Source: CAVVYA01 sp963752345
GTDB taxonomy: Bacteria > Pseudomonadota > Alphaproteobacteria > SMXQ01
NCBI GenBank assembly: GCA_963752345.1
Contig: CAVVYA010000017.1
Span: 186,001-250,000 of the forward strand
DNA length: 64,000 nt
Direction: 5' to 3'
Position numbers and translations under genes: made by a program. Of the stretch, positions 55,713-64,000 are shown one piece after another (positions within the stretch are counted from its first letter, which is position 1; the number at the start of each line of letters is the position of its first letter). The notes below the pieces were generated by a model that did no database searches, was not told where the DNA came from, and saw nothing but the letters and a program-made list of their open reading frames with translations.

Positions 55713-56989
55713 CCAGCCAAGAACCCGATCCCGCCGAGGCGGTCACGGCCGCCGCCGTGCCCGAAAAGAAGCCCTCCAAGCTCGCTGTCTTTCACCACCG
55801 CGGCTTCACCCTGCTGCTGGCCAGCCGCATCATCGCGATCTTCGGCAACCAGATGCTGAACGTGGCGATCGGCTACATGGTCTGGGTGATGACCAAGGAC
55901 CCGATGAACCTGGCCTATGTCGGTCTGGCTCAGTTCGCGCCGGCGCTCGCCCTCGCGCTGGTCACCGGCCATGTCGCCGATCGCTACGATCGCCGGCGCG
56001 TGGTCAACCTCTGCTACCTGGTCGAGGCGATCTGCGCCGCGCTGTTCTTCGCCTTCGTCTATTTCGAGCTCACGGAAATCTGGCCGTTGTTCCTGATCCT
56101 GGTGCTGCTCGGCGCGGCGCGTGCCTTCTACCAGCCTGCGAGCCAGGCGCTGCTGCCCAATCTGGTGCCGGCCGACATTTTCCCCACGGCGATCGCCTGG
56201 AGCACCTCGAGCAACAAGTTCGCGACGATCAGCGGTCCTGCCATCGCCGGCCTGTTCACCGACTGGTTCGGGGTCGGCGTCGTGTTCGCGATGGGCGTCG
56301 GGTTCTATACCCTTGGCGCGTTGCTGATATTGGGCATCGGCAAGACGACCCAGAGCTCGAAGCGCGAGCCGCTGACCTGGGAATCTCTGGTGGCCGGATT
56401 CACCTACATGCGGACGAAGCCGATCGTGCTCGGCGCCATCTCGATGGATATGTTTGCCGTGCTGTTCGGTGGTGTGACGGCGCTCTTGCCGATCTATGCC
56501 ACGGACATCCTCGACAGCGGCGCGTCGGGCCTCGGTCTGCTGCGCAGCAGCCCGGCGGTGGGCGCGCTGATTGCCGGCCTGACGCTGACCCAGATCCCGC
56601 CGATGCGGCGTTCCGGAGTCGTGCTGTTCATCTCGGTCGCGATCTACGGTCTGGCGACGGTCGTCTTTGCCGTCTCCGAGATCTTCATGCTCTCGATGAT
56701 CGCGCTGGCGATTCTCGGCGCCGCCGACATGGTCAGCGTCTACATCCGTCTCACGATTATCCAGATCACCACGCCCGACCATATGCGCGGCCGGGTCAGC
56801 GCGGTGAACGGCGTGTTCATCACCGCGTCGAACGAGCTCGGCGAATTCCGCGCGGGCCTGATGGCGGCGGCGGCCGGCGCGGTCGCCTCCGCCGCGGTCG
56901 GCGGCTTTGCGGTGCTTGCCGTCACGGCCCTTTGGTGGAAGCTATTTCCCGACCTGGGCCGGGCCGACCGGCTCGACGGGAAGGACTGA
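55709..56989 (+). CDS. MFS transporter, paralogue of the preceding gene
   Basis: The 426-residue, twelve-helix transporter is clearly homologous along its length to the upstream gene: GHVADRYDRRRVVNLCYLVE, PASQALLPNLVPADIFPTAI, SMDMFAVLFGGVTALLPIYA and TTPDHMRGRVSAVNGVFITA align block for block. An ATGA overlap joins the two. The pair probably arose by tandem duplication and may form two exporters or a hetero-system. The frame is intact. Its 3' end overlaps the long form of the convergent acyltransferase gene. Confidence 0.92.
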   Translation: MTSQEPDPAEAVTAAAVPEKKPSKLAVFHHRGFTLLLASRIIAIFGNQMLNVAIGYMVWVMTKDPMNLAYVGLAQFAPALALALVTGHVADRYDRRRVVNLCYLVEAICAALFFAFVYFELTEIWPLFLILVLLGAARAFYQPASQALLPNLVPADIFPTAIAWSTSSNKFATISGPAIAGLFTDWFGVGVVFAMGVGFYTLGALLILGIGKTTQSSKREPLTWESLVAGFTYMRTKPIVLGAISMDMFAVLFGGVTALLPIYATDILDSGASGLGLLRSSPAVGALIAGLTLTQIPPMRRSGVVLFISVAIYGLATVVFAVSEIFMLSMIALAILGAADMVSVYIRLTIIQITTPDHMRGRVSAVNGVFITASNELGEFRAGLMAAAAGAVASAAVGGFAVLAVTALWWKLFPDLGRADRLDGKD

Positions 56990-58115
56990 CGCGACCGCCG
57001 GCGGCATGACGGCCGCCAGATCCGCCATTGCCGGCGGTGCAATGCCAGGCGCGGCCCTCGCGATGTCCAGTGTTGCGGCTATGGGCTTTGGTTGAGCATC
57101 GTTGACCGCTGGTGCCCGGATTCCGGCGCGGCATCTGCGCCCAACGCGGGCGAATGAAGAGAAACGCCAGCGGCGTGCGACGCACCAGCCAATAGGCGAG
57201 AACCGGCAGGGCGATGCTCAGCGCGGTTACCACCAGAGTCTGCAGGCCGACGTCGGCGATCAGACCGAGCGTGTCGAGCAGCCGTGCGGTCAGCACGGTG
57301 GCCAGGAAGAACGACAGGAAGACGACGATCGAGTGCTCGCCGAGATAGCGCAGCCAAGCCAGGGGGCGCAGCCTCACGAGCAGACTGGAAACCGCGATCA
57401 CCGCCGCGGCGCCGCCGAAACCGAGCGCCAGGCCGACGACCGGTTCGTCGGCGAAACCGGCCAGCACCATGAGGCCATTGATCACGGCCCAGCTGACCAA
57501 CGCGGCAAGCGCCAGACCCACATGCGCGCGCGCCCATTCGGCGAGGCGGAAAAACACCGGCGCGAACAGGTAGCCGGCATAGAAGTAGACAAACCGTTCG
57601 CCGAAGCGGTCGAGCTGGCGCCAGCCAGTCTCCGGCGCCCATATTTGCAGCAGCGCCGCCGCGGCCAACACGATGACCCATGGCACCGGCCGGACCAGCC
57701 GGGTGACCAGGAAATATATCGGCAGCATCTGGATGAACCAGAGCATATGGAAGGGTTCGACGTACCAATCGAGGTAGTCGAGCCACAGCGGCTGGCCGCC
57801 GGTGAATTCGTCGCTCAGCAGACCGGCCGCGAAATACAGCGTCGTCCATAGCACCAAGAAATAAAGAAAATGGACGACTTTCTTGTCGAGATAGTCGCGC
57901 CATGGCCGATCTATGGTGCGCGCGAGAAACAATCCGCAGAGCAGGAAAAAGGCCGGCATGCGAAACGGGCGGGCGAACTCCACCCAGTGCGACATCCAGC
58001 CTTGTTCGAGCGTCAAACCCTCGACATACATGGTGGCGTAGAGCGCCACGACCGCGACAATGCAGATACCTTTTGCGTAATCGAACCAAGCGACGCGCCC
58101 GTCACTGCCGCTCAT
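56922..58115 (-). CDS. acyltransferase-3 family membrane protein
   Basis: The protein has about ten membrane helices with the acyltransferase-3 layout: WFDYAKGICIVAVVALYATM, EFARPFRMPAFFLLCGLFLA (the R-P-F-x-M-P-x-F-F-x-x-x-G block), LWFIQMLPIYFLVTRLVRPV and LGEHSIVVFLSFFLATVLTA. Such enzymes O-acylate polysaccharides or glucans; the target is unknown. ATG 58115 follows a GTG. The C-terminus is uncertain: after FLFIRPRWAQMPRRNPGTSG the frame runs on to 56922, overlapping the MFS gene, whereas another frame stops at 57079 after TMLNQSP, so an indel near 57100 is possible. Confidence 0.85.
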   Translation of the reverse strand: MSGSDGRVAWFDYAKGICIVAVVALYATMYVEGLTLEQGWMSHWVEFARPFRMPAFFLLCGLFLARTIDRPWRDYLDKKVVHFLYFLVLWTTLYFAAGLLSDEFTGGQPLWLDYLDWYVEPFHMLWFIQMLPIYFLVTRLVRPVPWVIVLAAAALLQIWAPETGWRQLDRFGERFVYFYAGYLFAPVFFRLAEWARAHVGLALAALVSWAVINGLMVLAGFADEPVVGLALGFGGAAAVIAVSSLLVRLRPLAWLRYLGEHSIVVFLSFFLATVLTARLLDTLGLIADVGLQTLVVTALSIALPVLAYWLVRRTPLAFLFIRPRWAQMPRRNPGTSGQRCSTKAHSRNTGHREGRAWHCTAGNGGSGGRHAAGGRVSPSRRAGRPGPGREIASTKGP

Positions 58116-58540
58116 CACCCACCACCTTACTCAACCACTTGCCGAAACGCGCCTGACCCAGCAAGGACCATAAGACTACCCAGGTGCGTCTCGCATCACG
58201 CCGCCAACGGATTCAAAACGGCAGGCTGATGTGGCGAGTTCCAGGCCGCGCAACGTGGCCGCCATCACGTTGCTGTGAGACAATCGCGGTATGGCGATAC
58301 TCCGGTTGGGTTCGTCACGGCACGGCTTGACGGGCCATCTTTCGCCCTGGGCGGTCGTACAACGCGGCGACGAGCGCGACGCTATGAAAAGAACGACGCA
58401 ACCATGAAGATGACGCGTCACGCCGGGCCAAGGAACGTAAGACGCTGCGCCGCTGTCCTTTCTCGCCTCTGGCACCGCCATCGCCGATAAGCTAGGTTGC
58501 GCCGCACCACACAGCTGCTTGCCAGGATTGCTCAGAGATC
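58116..58540. other. intergenic region without recognisable gene
   Basis: This 425-bp gap separates the divergent acyltransferase and glycosyltransferase genes. Open frames inside it (for example 58176-58481 on the minus strand) have Arg/Ala-rich, unconserved-looking products and no good start context. No tRNA, repeat or terminator was recognised; it presumably carries both promoters. Confidence 0.45.
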
Positions 58541-60094
58541 ATGAAGGACCTTTCCTTCGATTCGGCGGAGGGCTCGCCGGCCACGGCCGCTGCCGCTGCG
58601 AACTCACACGGGCTGATGAGGGCCTTCTGGATCCTGGCCGCCATTACCCTCGCTCGCGTCCTCTATCTCACGGTGCACCCGTTCAATCTTCACCCGGACG
58701 AAGCGCAGTATTGGGTGTGGGCCCAGGATCTCGCCTTCGGCTATTACTCCAAGCCGCCCATGGTGGCTTGGCTCATCGCCGCGACGACAGCGGTGTGCGG
58801 CAACGGTGAAGCCTGCGTGCGGCTGAGCGCGCCGCTTGTGCATATGGTGACGGCGCTGGTGGTCTATGGCATCGGTCGCCGCCTGTTCAACGCGCGGGTC
58901 GGATTCTGGTCGGCCGTGGTCTATGCGACTCTGCCCGGGGTGTCGTTTTCCGCCGTGGTTCTGTCGAGCGACGTGCCGCTGCTGTTCTTCTGGGCGCTCG
59001 GTCTCTATGCCTTCGTGCGCGCGCTGCAACACAATAGCTGGCGCTGGTGGCTGCTGCTCGGCGCCGCGCTCGGCTTCGGCATGCTCAGCAAATACGCGAT
59101 GGTGTTCTTCGTCGTCTCGGCTGCGATCTACCTCGTCTTCGAGAGGCGCACGGTGAAAGCGACTTTGCCGGGCTTCGGCGCGCGGCTGGCGGCGGCGTTC
59201 GGCCTCGCCGCGCTGATCTATCTGCCCAATCTGCTGTGGAACGCGGCCAACGGCTTCGTCTCCTATGCCCACACCGAGGATAACGTCAATTTGTCGGGCG
59301 ACCTGTTCCGCTTCGACACCCTGCTTGAATTCGTCGGGGCCCAGTTCGGCGTGTTCGGGCCGTTGCTGTTCGCGCTGCTGATCCTGATCCTGGTGCGCTG
59401 GCGCGGCTGGATTGGCGATCGCCGCATGGCGCTGCTGGTCTGCTTCACCTTGCCGACTCTAGCCTTGATGATCGGCCAGGCCTTCCTGTCGCGCGCCAAT
59501 GCCAATTGGGCGGCCCCCGCCTATGTCGCCGGCTCGGTGCTGGTGACCGCCTGGGCGCTCGACGCCATCGGCAATGCGACTAGCGTGTGGCGCGGGCGGG
59601 CGCTCATGCTGACGGGCTCGGTCATTCTCCACCTCGGCGCCATCGCCGCGCTTTGCGTCTTCCTTATCGCCACCTACGGCAGGCCCGACGCGCTGCCGTC
59701 CAAGGCCGATCCTTTCAAGCGGGTGCGCGGCTGGAGCGAGCTCGGCGGCTCGATCAATCTGGTGCGCCGCGAATTCGGTGACATGGCGCTGCTGGTCGAC
59801 GAGCGCAAGCTGATGGCCGAGGTGCTGTATTACGACCGCGCCCGCGCGGCGAGCGTGGTGAAATGGCGGCCCGGCCGCATCCACGATCATTTCGACCTGA
59901 CCCGCCCCCTGATCGCGCCGGCGCCCGGCAAGCTCATGCTGATCACGGAACGCGAAGATGCCAGCGACATCACCAATCGCTTTGAAAAGGCCAATGTGTT
60001 GGCCGAGGTGCGCACGCCGATCGGCGTCGACCGCGAACGGGTGGTGCGGTTCTATGAAGTGGAGGGCTTTCTCGGCTATCCTGGCAAACAATAA
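58541..60094 (+). CDS. glycosyltransferase family 39 / ArnT-like membrane protein
   Basis: The 517-residue protein has an N-terminal helix (about 27-45) and then the PMT_2 signature FNLHPDEAQYWVWAQDLAFG, whose Asp53-Glu54 pair is the expected catalytic acidic site in the first periplasmic loop. YYSKPPMVAWLI follows, with about ten more helices to residue 390 and a soluble C-terminal domain (about 395-517). Family members move sugars from polyprenyl phosphates onto lipids or proteins at the periplasmic face. The acceptor is unknown. The start is ATG. hyuA follows after 26 bases but is functionally unrelated. Confidence 0.87.
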   Translation: MKDLSFDSAEGSPATAAAAANSHGLMRAFWILAAITLARVLYLTVHPFNLHPDEAQYWVWAQDLAFGYYSKPPMVAWLIAATTAVCGNGEACVRLSAPLVHMVTALVVYGIGRRLFNARVGFWSAVVYATLPGVSFSAVVLSSDVPLLFFWALGLYAFVRALQHNSWRWWLLLGAALGFGMLSKYAMVFFVVSAAIYLVFERRTVKATLPGFGARLAAAFGLAALIYLPNLLWNAANGFVSYAHTEDNVNLSGDLFRFDTLLEFVGAQFGVFGPLLFALLILILVRWRGWIGDRRMALLVCFTLPTLALMIGQAFLSRANANWAAPAYVAGSVLVTAWALDAIGNATSVWRGRALMLTGSVILHLGAIAALCVFLIATYGRPDALPSKADPFKRVRGWSELGGSINLVRREFGDMALLVDERKLMAEVLYYDRARAASVVKWRPGRIHDHFDLTRPLIAPAPGKLMLITEREDASDITNRFEKANVLAEVRTPIGVDRERVVRFYEVEGFLGYPGKQ

Positions 60095-60120
60095 GCCGCA
60101 AAACAGGGAAACGCCTGCCC

Positions 60121-62184
60121 ATGCCGAAGTACCGCATCACCGTCGATACCGGCGGCACCTTCACCGACGTGGTCTACTACGAGGAAGGTGCGCGCGCGAT
60201 CACCATCTTCAAGCTGCCGTCCACGCCGCACGATCCGTCGGAAGCCATCATCAAGGGCGTCGAGGCGCTGCTCGAAAAGGGCGTGTCGCCCGGCGACATC
60301 GAATATTTTTGCCATGGCACCACGGTTGGCACCAATGCACTGCTCGAAGGCAAGGGTGCCCGGACAGGCTTGCTCGTCACGGAGGGATTCCGCGGCATCT
60401 ACGAGGTGCAGGAACAGTCGATCCCTTACGGTGCTGCGATCTTCAACATCAACTACGAGAAGCCGGCGCTGCTGGTGCCGCAAAGCCTGACTGGCGAGGT
60501 TGCCGAGCGCATCGATTTCAAGGGCAATGTGCTGGTGGCGCTCGACGAGGAGGCGCTGCGCGCCACAGTGCGCGAGTTCAGAGGCAAAGGTATCCAGTCG
60601 ATTGCCGTCTGCCTGCTGTTCTCGTTTCTGCATCCGCAGCACGAGCAGCGGGTGCGCGATATCCTGCGCGAGGAACTGCCGGACGTCAGCGTCTCCCTGT
60701 CGTCCGACGTGCTGCCGCAGATTCGTGAATATTTCCGGCTCTCGACCACCGTGATCAACGCCTACCTGCAGCCGATTCTCGAGCGCTATATCCATCATCT
60801 CGGCAAGCGGCTGGCCGACGCGGGCGTGACCTCGCGCAAACGCTACATCATGCAGTCGAACGGCGGCACCGCGACGTTCGAGAGCACGGCCAAGAAGGCG
60901 GTCGCCACGGTGCTGTCGGGTCCCGCCGGCGGAGTCACCGCGGGCGTCTATCTGGCGCGCGCTACCGGCCATCGCAACCTGATCACCTTCGACATGGGCG
61001 GCACCTCGTGCGACGTGGCACTGATCCGGGACGCGGAAGCCTCGTTCTCCAGCCGCATCCATGTGGACGGCCGCGTCGTCGCCCTGCCGATGATGGACAT
61101 CAACACGGTGTCGGCGGGCGGCGGCACCATCGCGCGCACCGACAAGCTCGGCCAGCTCATCGTCGGGCCGGAGAGCGCCGGTGCGGTGCCGGGCCCCGCC
61201 TGCTACGGCAAGGGCGGCACCATGCCGACGGTGACCGACGCCAATATGGCGCTCGGCTATTTCGCCGAGACCAATTTCCTCGGCGGCCGGATGACGCTGG
61301 ACCGCGATAAAGCAGCGCGCGCCATCGAGGAACATGTGGCCAAACCTCTCGGCCTGTCCGTGGAGGACGCCGCCGAAGGCATCGTGCGCATCATCAATGT
61401 GAAGATGGAGGAGGCGATCAAGGCGATCTCCACCATGCGCGGCTTCGACCTGCGCGACTTCATGCTGGTGGCGTTCGGCGGCGCCGGGCCGCTGCATTCC
61501 TCCCAGATGGCGCGCGATCTCGGCATGAAGGGCGTCATCGTCCCGCTCTACCCGGGTGTGAATTCCGCCATCGGCCTGCTGCAGGCGGACGTGAAGCACG
61601 ATTACGCCGCCTCGCGCCTGTCGCTGATCGACGAGTTGGAGCCGGCAGAGGCCACCGCCAGTCTCGCCGCCCTCGCCAAGCAGGCCTCCGAGGAACTGAG
61701 GGAGGAAGGCTTCGGTTCCGACCAGGTCGTCCTCGAATATGCCCTCGACATGCGCTATGTCGGCCAGGGTTACGAGATCACCATCGCCTTGTCCAAGGGC
61801 GAACTGTCCCGCGCCGACCTCGCCGCCGCGCGCCGCGATTTCGACGAGACTCACAAGCGTCTGTTCGGCCATCATGCGCCCGACGAGCCAGTCGAGGTGG
61901 TGACCTATCGCGCCACGGGCATCGGCCGGGTGCCGGAGGTGTTGATGCCGCGCTTCAAGCCGACGGGAGCCAAGCTGGAAGACGCCTACCGCGAAACCCG
62001 CAAGGCGCGCTTCGGCGGCGAAACGCTCGACACGAAGATCTATCAGCGCGAGCGGCTCGACGTCGGCCACGAAATCCATGGGCCGGCGATCATCGAGCAG
62101 CTCGACGCCACGCTCGTCCTGCCGCCGGGCCAGGTGGCGCGGGTCGACGAGGGCAAGAACATCGTGATCACGGAGGCCGCGTGA
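60121..62184 (+). CDS. hyuA: hydantoinase/oxoprolinase subunit A
   Basis: The 687-residue ASKHA-fold subunit of ATP-dependent hydantoinase / 5-oxoprolinase-type enzymes starts with the phosphate-1 motif YRITVDTGGTFTDVVYYEEG. It continues FCHGTTVGTNALLEGKGART, then SGPAGGVTAGVYLARATGHR and FDMGGTSCDVALI (phosphate-2), VSAGGGTIARTDKLGQLIVG, and MLVAFGGAGPLHSSQMARDL. It acts with subunit B, encoded immediately downstream with a one-base overlap. Substrates in the family include hydantoins, 5-oxoproline, acetone/acetophenone and N-methylhydantoin; none can be chosen from sequence alone. Confidence 0.92.
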   Translation: MPKYRITVDTGGTFTDVVYYEEGARAITIFKLPSTPHDPSEAIIKGVEALLEKGVSPGDIEYFCHGTTVGTNALLEGKGARTGLLVTEGFRGIYEVQEQSIPYGAAIFNINYEKPALLVPQSLTGEVAERIDFKGNVLVALDEEALRATVREFRGKGIQSIAVCLLFSFLHPQHEQRVRDILREELPDVSVSLSSDVLPQIREYFRLSTTVINAYLQPILERYIHHLGKRLADAGVTSRKRYIMQSNGGTATFESTAKKAVATVLSGPAGGVTAGVYLARATGHRNLITFDMGGTSCDVALIRDAEASFSSRIHVDGRVVALPMMDINTVSAGGGTIARTDKLGQLIVGPESAGAVPGPACYGKGGTMPTVTDANMALGYFAETNFLGGRMTLDRDKAARAIEEHVAKPLGLSVEDAAEGIVRIINVKMEEAIKAISTMRGFDLRDFMLVAFGGAGPLHSSQMARDLGMKGVIVPLYPGVNSAIGLLQADVKHDYAASRLSLIDELEPAEATASLAALAKQASEELREEGFGSDQVVLEYALDMRYVGQGYEITIALSKGELSRADLAAARRDFDETHKRLFGHHAPDEPVEVVTYRATGIGRVPEVLMPRFKPTGAKLEDAYRETRKARFGGETLDTKIYQRERLDVGHEIHGPAIIEQLDATLVLPPGQVARVDEGKNIVITEAA

Positions 62185-63942
62185 TGGCCATTCGGATGAA
62201 ACAGTCTGGCGATGTCGATCCGATCACCTTTCAGGTGATCAAGGCGAGCCTCACCGGCATCGTCCAGGAAATGCAGAACGCGCTGTTCCGCACCGGCTTT
62301 TCCACCATCATCCGCGAATCCCAGGACGCCTCGTGCGCCGTGATGAACGCTGAGGGCGACGTGGTGGCACAGCACGTCGTGCTCCCGCTGCATATCGGCT
62401 CCTTCCCGGTGTGCTGCCGAGCCGTGCTCGCGGCCTATCGCGACACGCTGGCCGAGGGCGACGCCTTCCTGATCAATCACACCTACGAGGGCGGCAGCCC
62501 GCATGCGCCCGACATGGCGGTGATTACGCCGATCTTCGCGCCAGGATCCAATGGAGGCCGCCACATCGGCTTCTGCGGCACCCTGGCGCACAAAAGCGAT
62601 CTCGGCGGCGCGGTGCCCGGCTCGTGCTGGGCCGGTGCGAAGGAGATCTTCGCCGAAGGCTTGCATCTGCCCGCGGTGCGCTATGTGCGCAAGGGCGAGA
62701 TCAGCTCAGGAGATCGAGCGCATCCTCGCGGCGAATTCGCGCACGCCGGAGCTGGTGCTGGGCGATATCCGCGGCCAGCTCGGCGCCGACCGCCTCGGCG
62801 AGGGGCGGGTCCAGGAACTGGTCGCCAAATACGGCGAGAACCAGGTGCTGTCCTGCCTCGACCAATTGATGGACAGCTCCGAAGCCGCCATGCGCGCCGC
62901 CATCGCCGAATGGGATGACGGGCGCTACGAAGCCGAGCGCTTCGTCGACAATGACGGCATCGACCTCGACAAGCCGATCCGCATCCATGTCGCGGTCGAG
63001 AAGACAGGCGACCGCATCCTGTTCGACCTGACCGGCTCGGCGGACCAGGCGCGCGGCCCGGCCAATATCCGGCCGCCGCTGGTCCAGGCCTCGCTGGTCT
63101 ATTGCCTGATCACGCTGACCGATCCTTCCCTCCATATCAACAGCGGTTTGCTGCGCGTGGCGGAAACGAAGCTGCGCGAGGGCAGCGTGGTCAACCCGCG
63201 CTTCCCGGCGCCGGTCAATACCTACAACCCGACGGTGCACGCCATTGTCGAAGCGACGCTGGAAGCGCTGAGCGGTATCTCAGGCCGGGGACGCGGCGAT
63301 GGTCCGTCGAGCCGTTCCATCATCATCGGCGGCCGATCGACCCGCTCGGGCAAGGGCTATGTGCAATACGAGATTCTCGGCGGCGGTACCGGCGGCCGCG
63401 CGGGCAAGGACGGCCTGTCAGGCGCCTGCGCCAATCAAAGCAACGCGCGCATCGCGCCCATCGAGATCATCGAGAGCGAATTCCCCACCCGCGTGCAGCG
63501 CTTCGAATTGATCCCCGATTCGGGCGGGCCGGGCGATTTCCGCGGCGGGCTCGGTTTCGTGCGCGAATACGTCAATCTGTCGGAGGCACGCTTCACCCTG
63601 CGCTCGACCAAGCATCTGATCCCGCCCCAGGGTATCCGCGACGGCGGACCGGCGCGCGGCGGAAAATGCGTGGTCAACCCGGGCACGGCGAAGGCGAAGG
63701 AACTGCCGTCGCGCTATTCCGACTACCCGCTGCGGGACGGCGACGTGTTCCGCATCGAAACTCCCGGCGGCGGCGGTTTCGGCAACCCGCTCAACCGCGA
63801 TCCCGCCCGCGTGCTGCGCGATGTGCGCGAGGGCTACGTGACACCGGAGCACGCCGCGGAAAAATTCGGCGTCGTCGTGATAAAGGCGAAGGACGGCTGG
63901 CGGCTCGATGAGGAGGCGACGGCCGCGCGGCGGAAGCGTTGA
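62184..63942 (+). CDS. hyuB: hydantoinase/oxoprolinase subunit B (one frameshift)
   Basis: The subunit is about 585 residues after removing one extra T at 62706. Subunit B has DPITFQVIKASLTGIVQEMQ, ALFRTGFSTIIRESQDASCA, then QHVVLPLHIGSFPVC and FLINHTYEGGSPHAPDMAVI with metal-type residues. After the break come RTPELVLGDIRGQLGADRLG, DLTGSADQARGPANIRPPLV, SRSIIIGGRSTRSGKGYVQY, RFELIPDSGGPGDFRGGLGF and the C-terminal TPGGGGFGNPLNRDPA. ATG 62184 shares one base with the hyuA stop. It forms the heteromeric ATP-dependent amidohydrolase with HyuA. Confidence 0.92.
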
Positions 63943-63970
63943 CGCTCGACATCACCGCCCCATAAAAATC

Positions 63971-63998
63971 GTCATGCCCGACTTGATCCGGGCATCCA
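63971..63998. repeat. ATGCCCG..CGGGCAT dispersed palindromic repeat
   Basis: ATGCCCG (63974-63980) and CGGGCAT (63989-63995) flank ACTTGATC, giving the GTCATGCCCGACTTGATCCGGGCATCC sequence very common in alphaproteobacterial intergenic regions. It lies 28 bases after the hyuB stop and may serve as its transcription terminator. Confidence 0.75.
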
Positions 63999-64000
63999 TT

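Noticed and set aside
58176..58481. Possible 101-codon gene in the gap before the glycosyltransferase
   Set aside because: No recognisable domain, no good ribosome-binding site, and composition like a random high-GC frame.
60076..62079. 667-codon minus-strand frame opposite hyuA
   Set aside because: Shadow of hyuA, whose ATP-site motifs are unambiguous on the plus strand.
60121..63942. Creatinine-degradation operon
   Set aside because: hyuA/hyuB are not adjacent to either amidase, creatinine deaminase or sarcosine oxidase; kept only as a low-weight hypothesis.

Overview
The window is GC-rich and reads as chromosomal DNA of an alphaproteobacterium, most likely of Rhodospirillales/Reyranella-like affinity. 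This is inferred from gene order (rpmH-rnpA-yidD-yidC-engB-argB next to dapD/dapE), a DUF2336 protein beside GGDEF/EAL enzymes, a SAM-II riboswitch upstream of metZ, and two palindromic intergenic repeats that look alphaproteobacterial. No IS element, prophage, rRNA or CRISPR array was seen.

Layout. 0-8.4 kb: end of bioA, rmuC, the def-fmt-truA translation/tRNA-modification run, a small regulated-looking hypothetical gene, a Yip1-like membrane protein, dapE, dapD and a HAD phosphatase. 8.6-13.4 kb: an overlapping EAL / GGDEF / DUF2336 c-di-GMP operon. 13.5-17.8 kb: argB, engB, yidC, yidD, rnpA, rpmH. 18-26.6 kb: a TVP38 membrane protein with an FAD disulfide oxidoreductase, a histidine kinase, tam, ggt, panB and panC, and tiny membrane proteins. 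26.7-30.4 kb: an isochorismatase-family amidase, a coiled-coil lipoprotein, tRNA-Arg, a PEP-CTERM protein and a COG4315-type protein. 30.5-36.3 kb: a metal/envelope-stress island. A copper operon (DUF2946, ycnI, copC-copD fusion) is divergent from two Spy/CpxP-like genes followed by an ECF sigma factor, a putative membrane anti-sigma factor and a CnrX-like periplasmic sensor. 36.3-47.7 kb: a Bug/TctC-type binding protein, an Atm1-type exporter, an MscS channel, recX, an ABC-2 permease, argD-argF-hslO and a lipoprotein. 47.8-52.2 kb: trkH, folE, apaG, metZ with SAM-II leader, and tRNA-Gly. 52.2-64 kb: a second amidase, an EamA transporter, tandem MFS transporters, an acyltransferase, a GT39 enzyme and the two hydantoinase/oxoprolinase subunits.

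A key caveat concerns frameshifts. About 20 otherwise conventional genes are broken by single-base indels: argB, panB, argD, argF, hslO, folE, copCD, the MscS gene, trkH and others. I located 32 indels: 28 extra bases and 4 missing ones. They share no slippery motif and hit biosynthetic and housekeeping genes, so I read them as insertion-biased long-read assembly errors rather than real gene loss. For each broken gene the feature spans the whole repaired gene and the break position is given.

The most interesting functional unit is the 30.5-36.3 kb region. A complete sigma / anti-sigma / periplasmic-sensor set of CnrH-CnrY-CnrX design sits beside Spy-like chaperones and a copper acquisition or handling operon. 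Also notable are the c-di-GMP trio and a small gene at 4295 with an apparently leaderless promoter and a palindromic operator between its -35 and -10 boxes.
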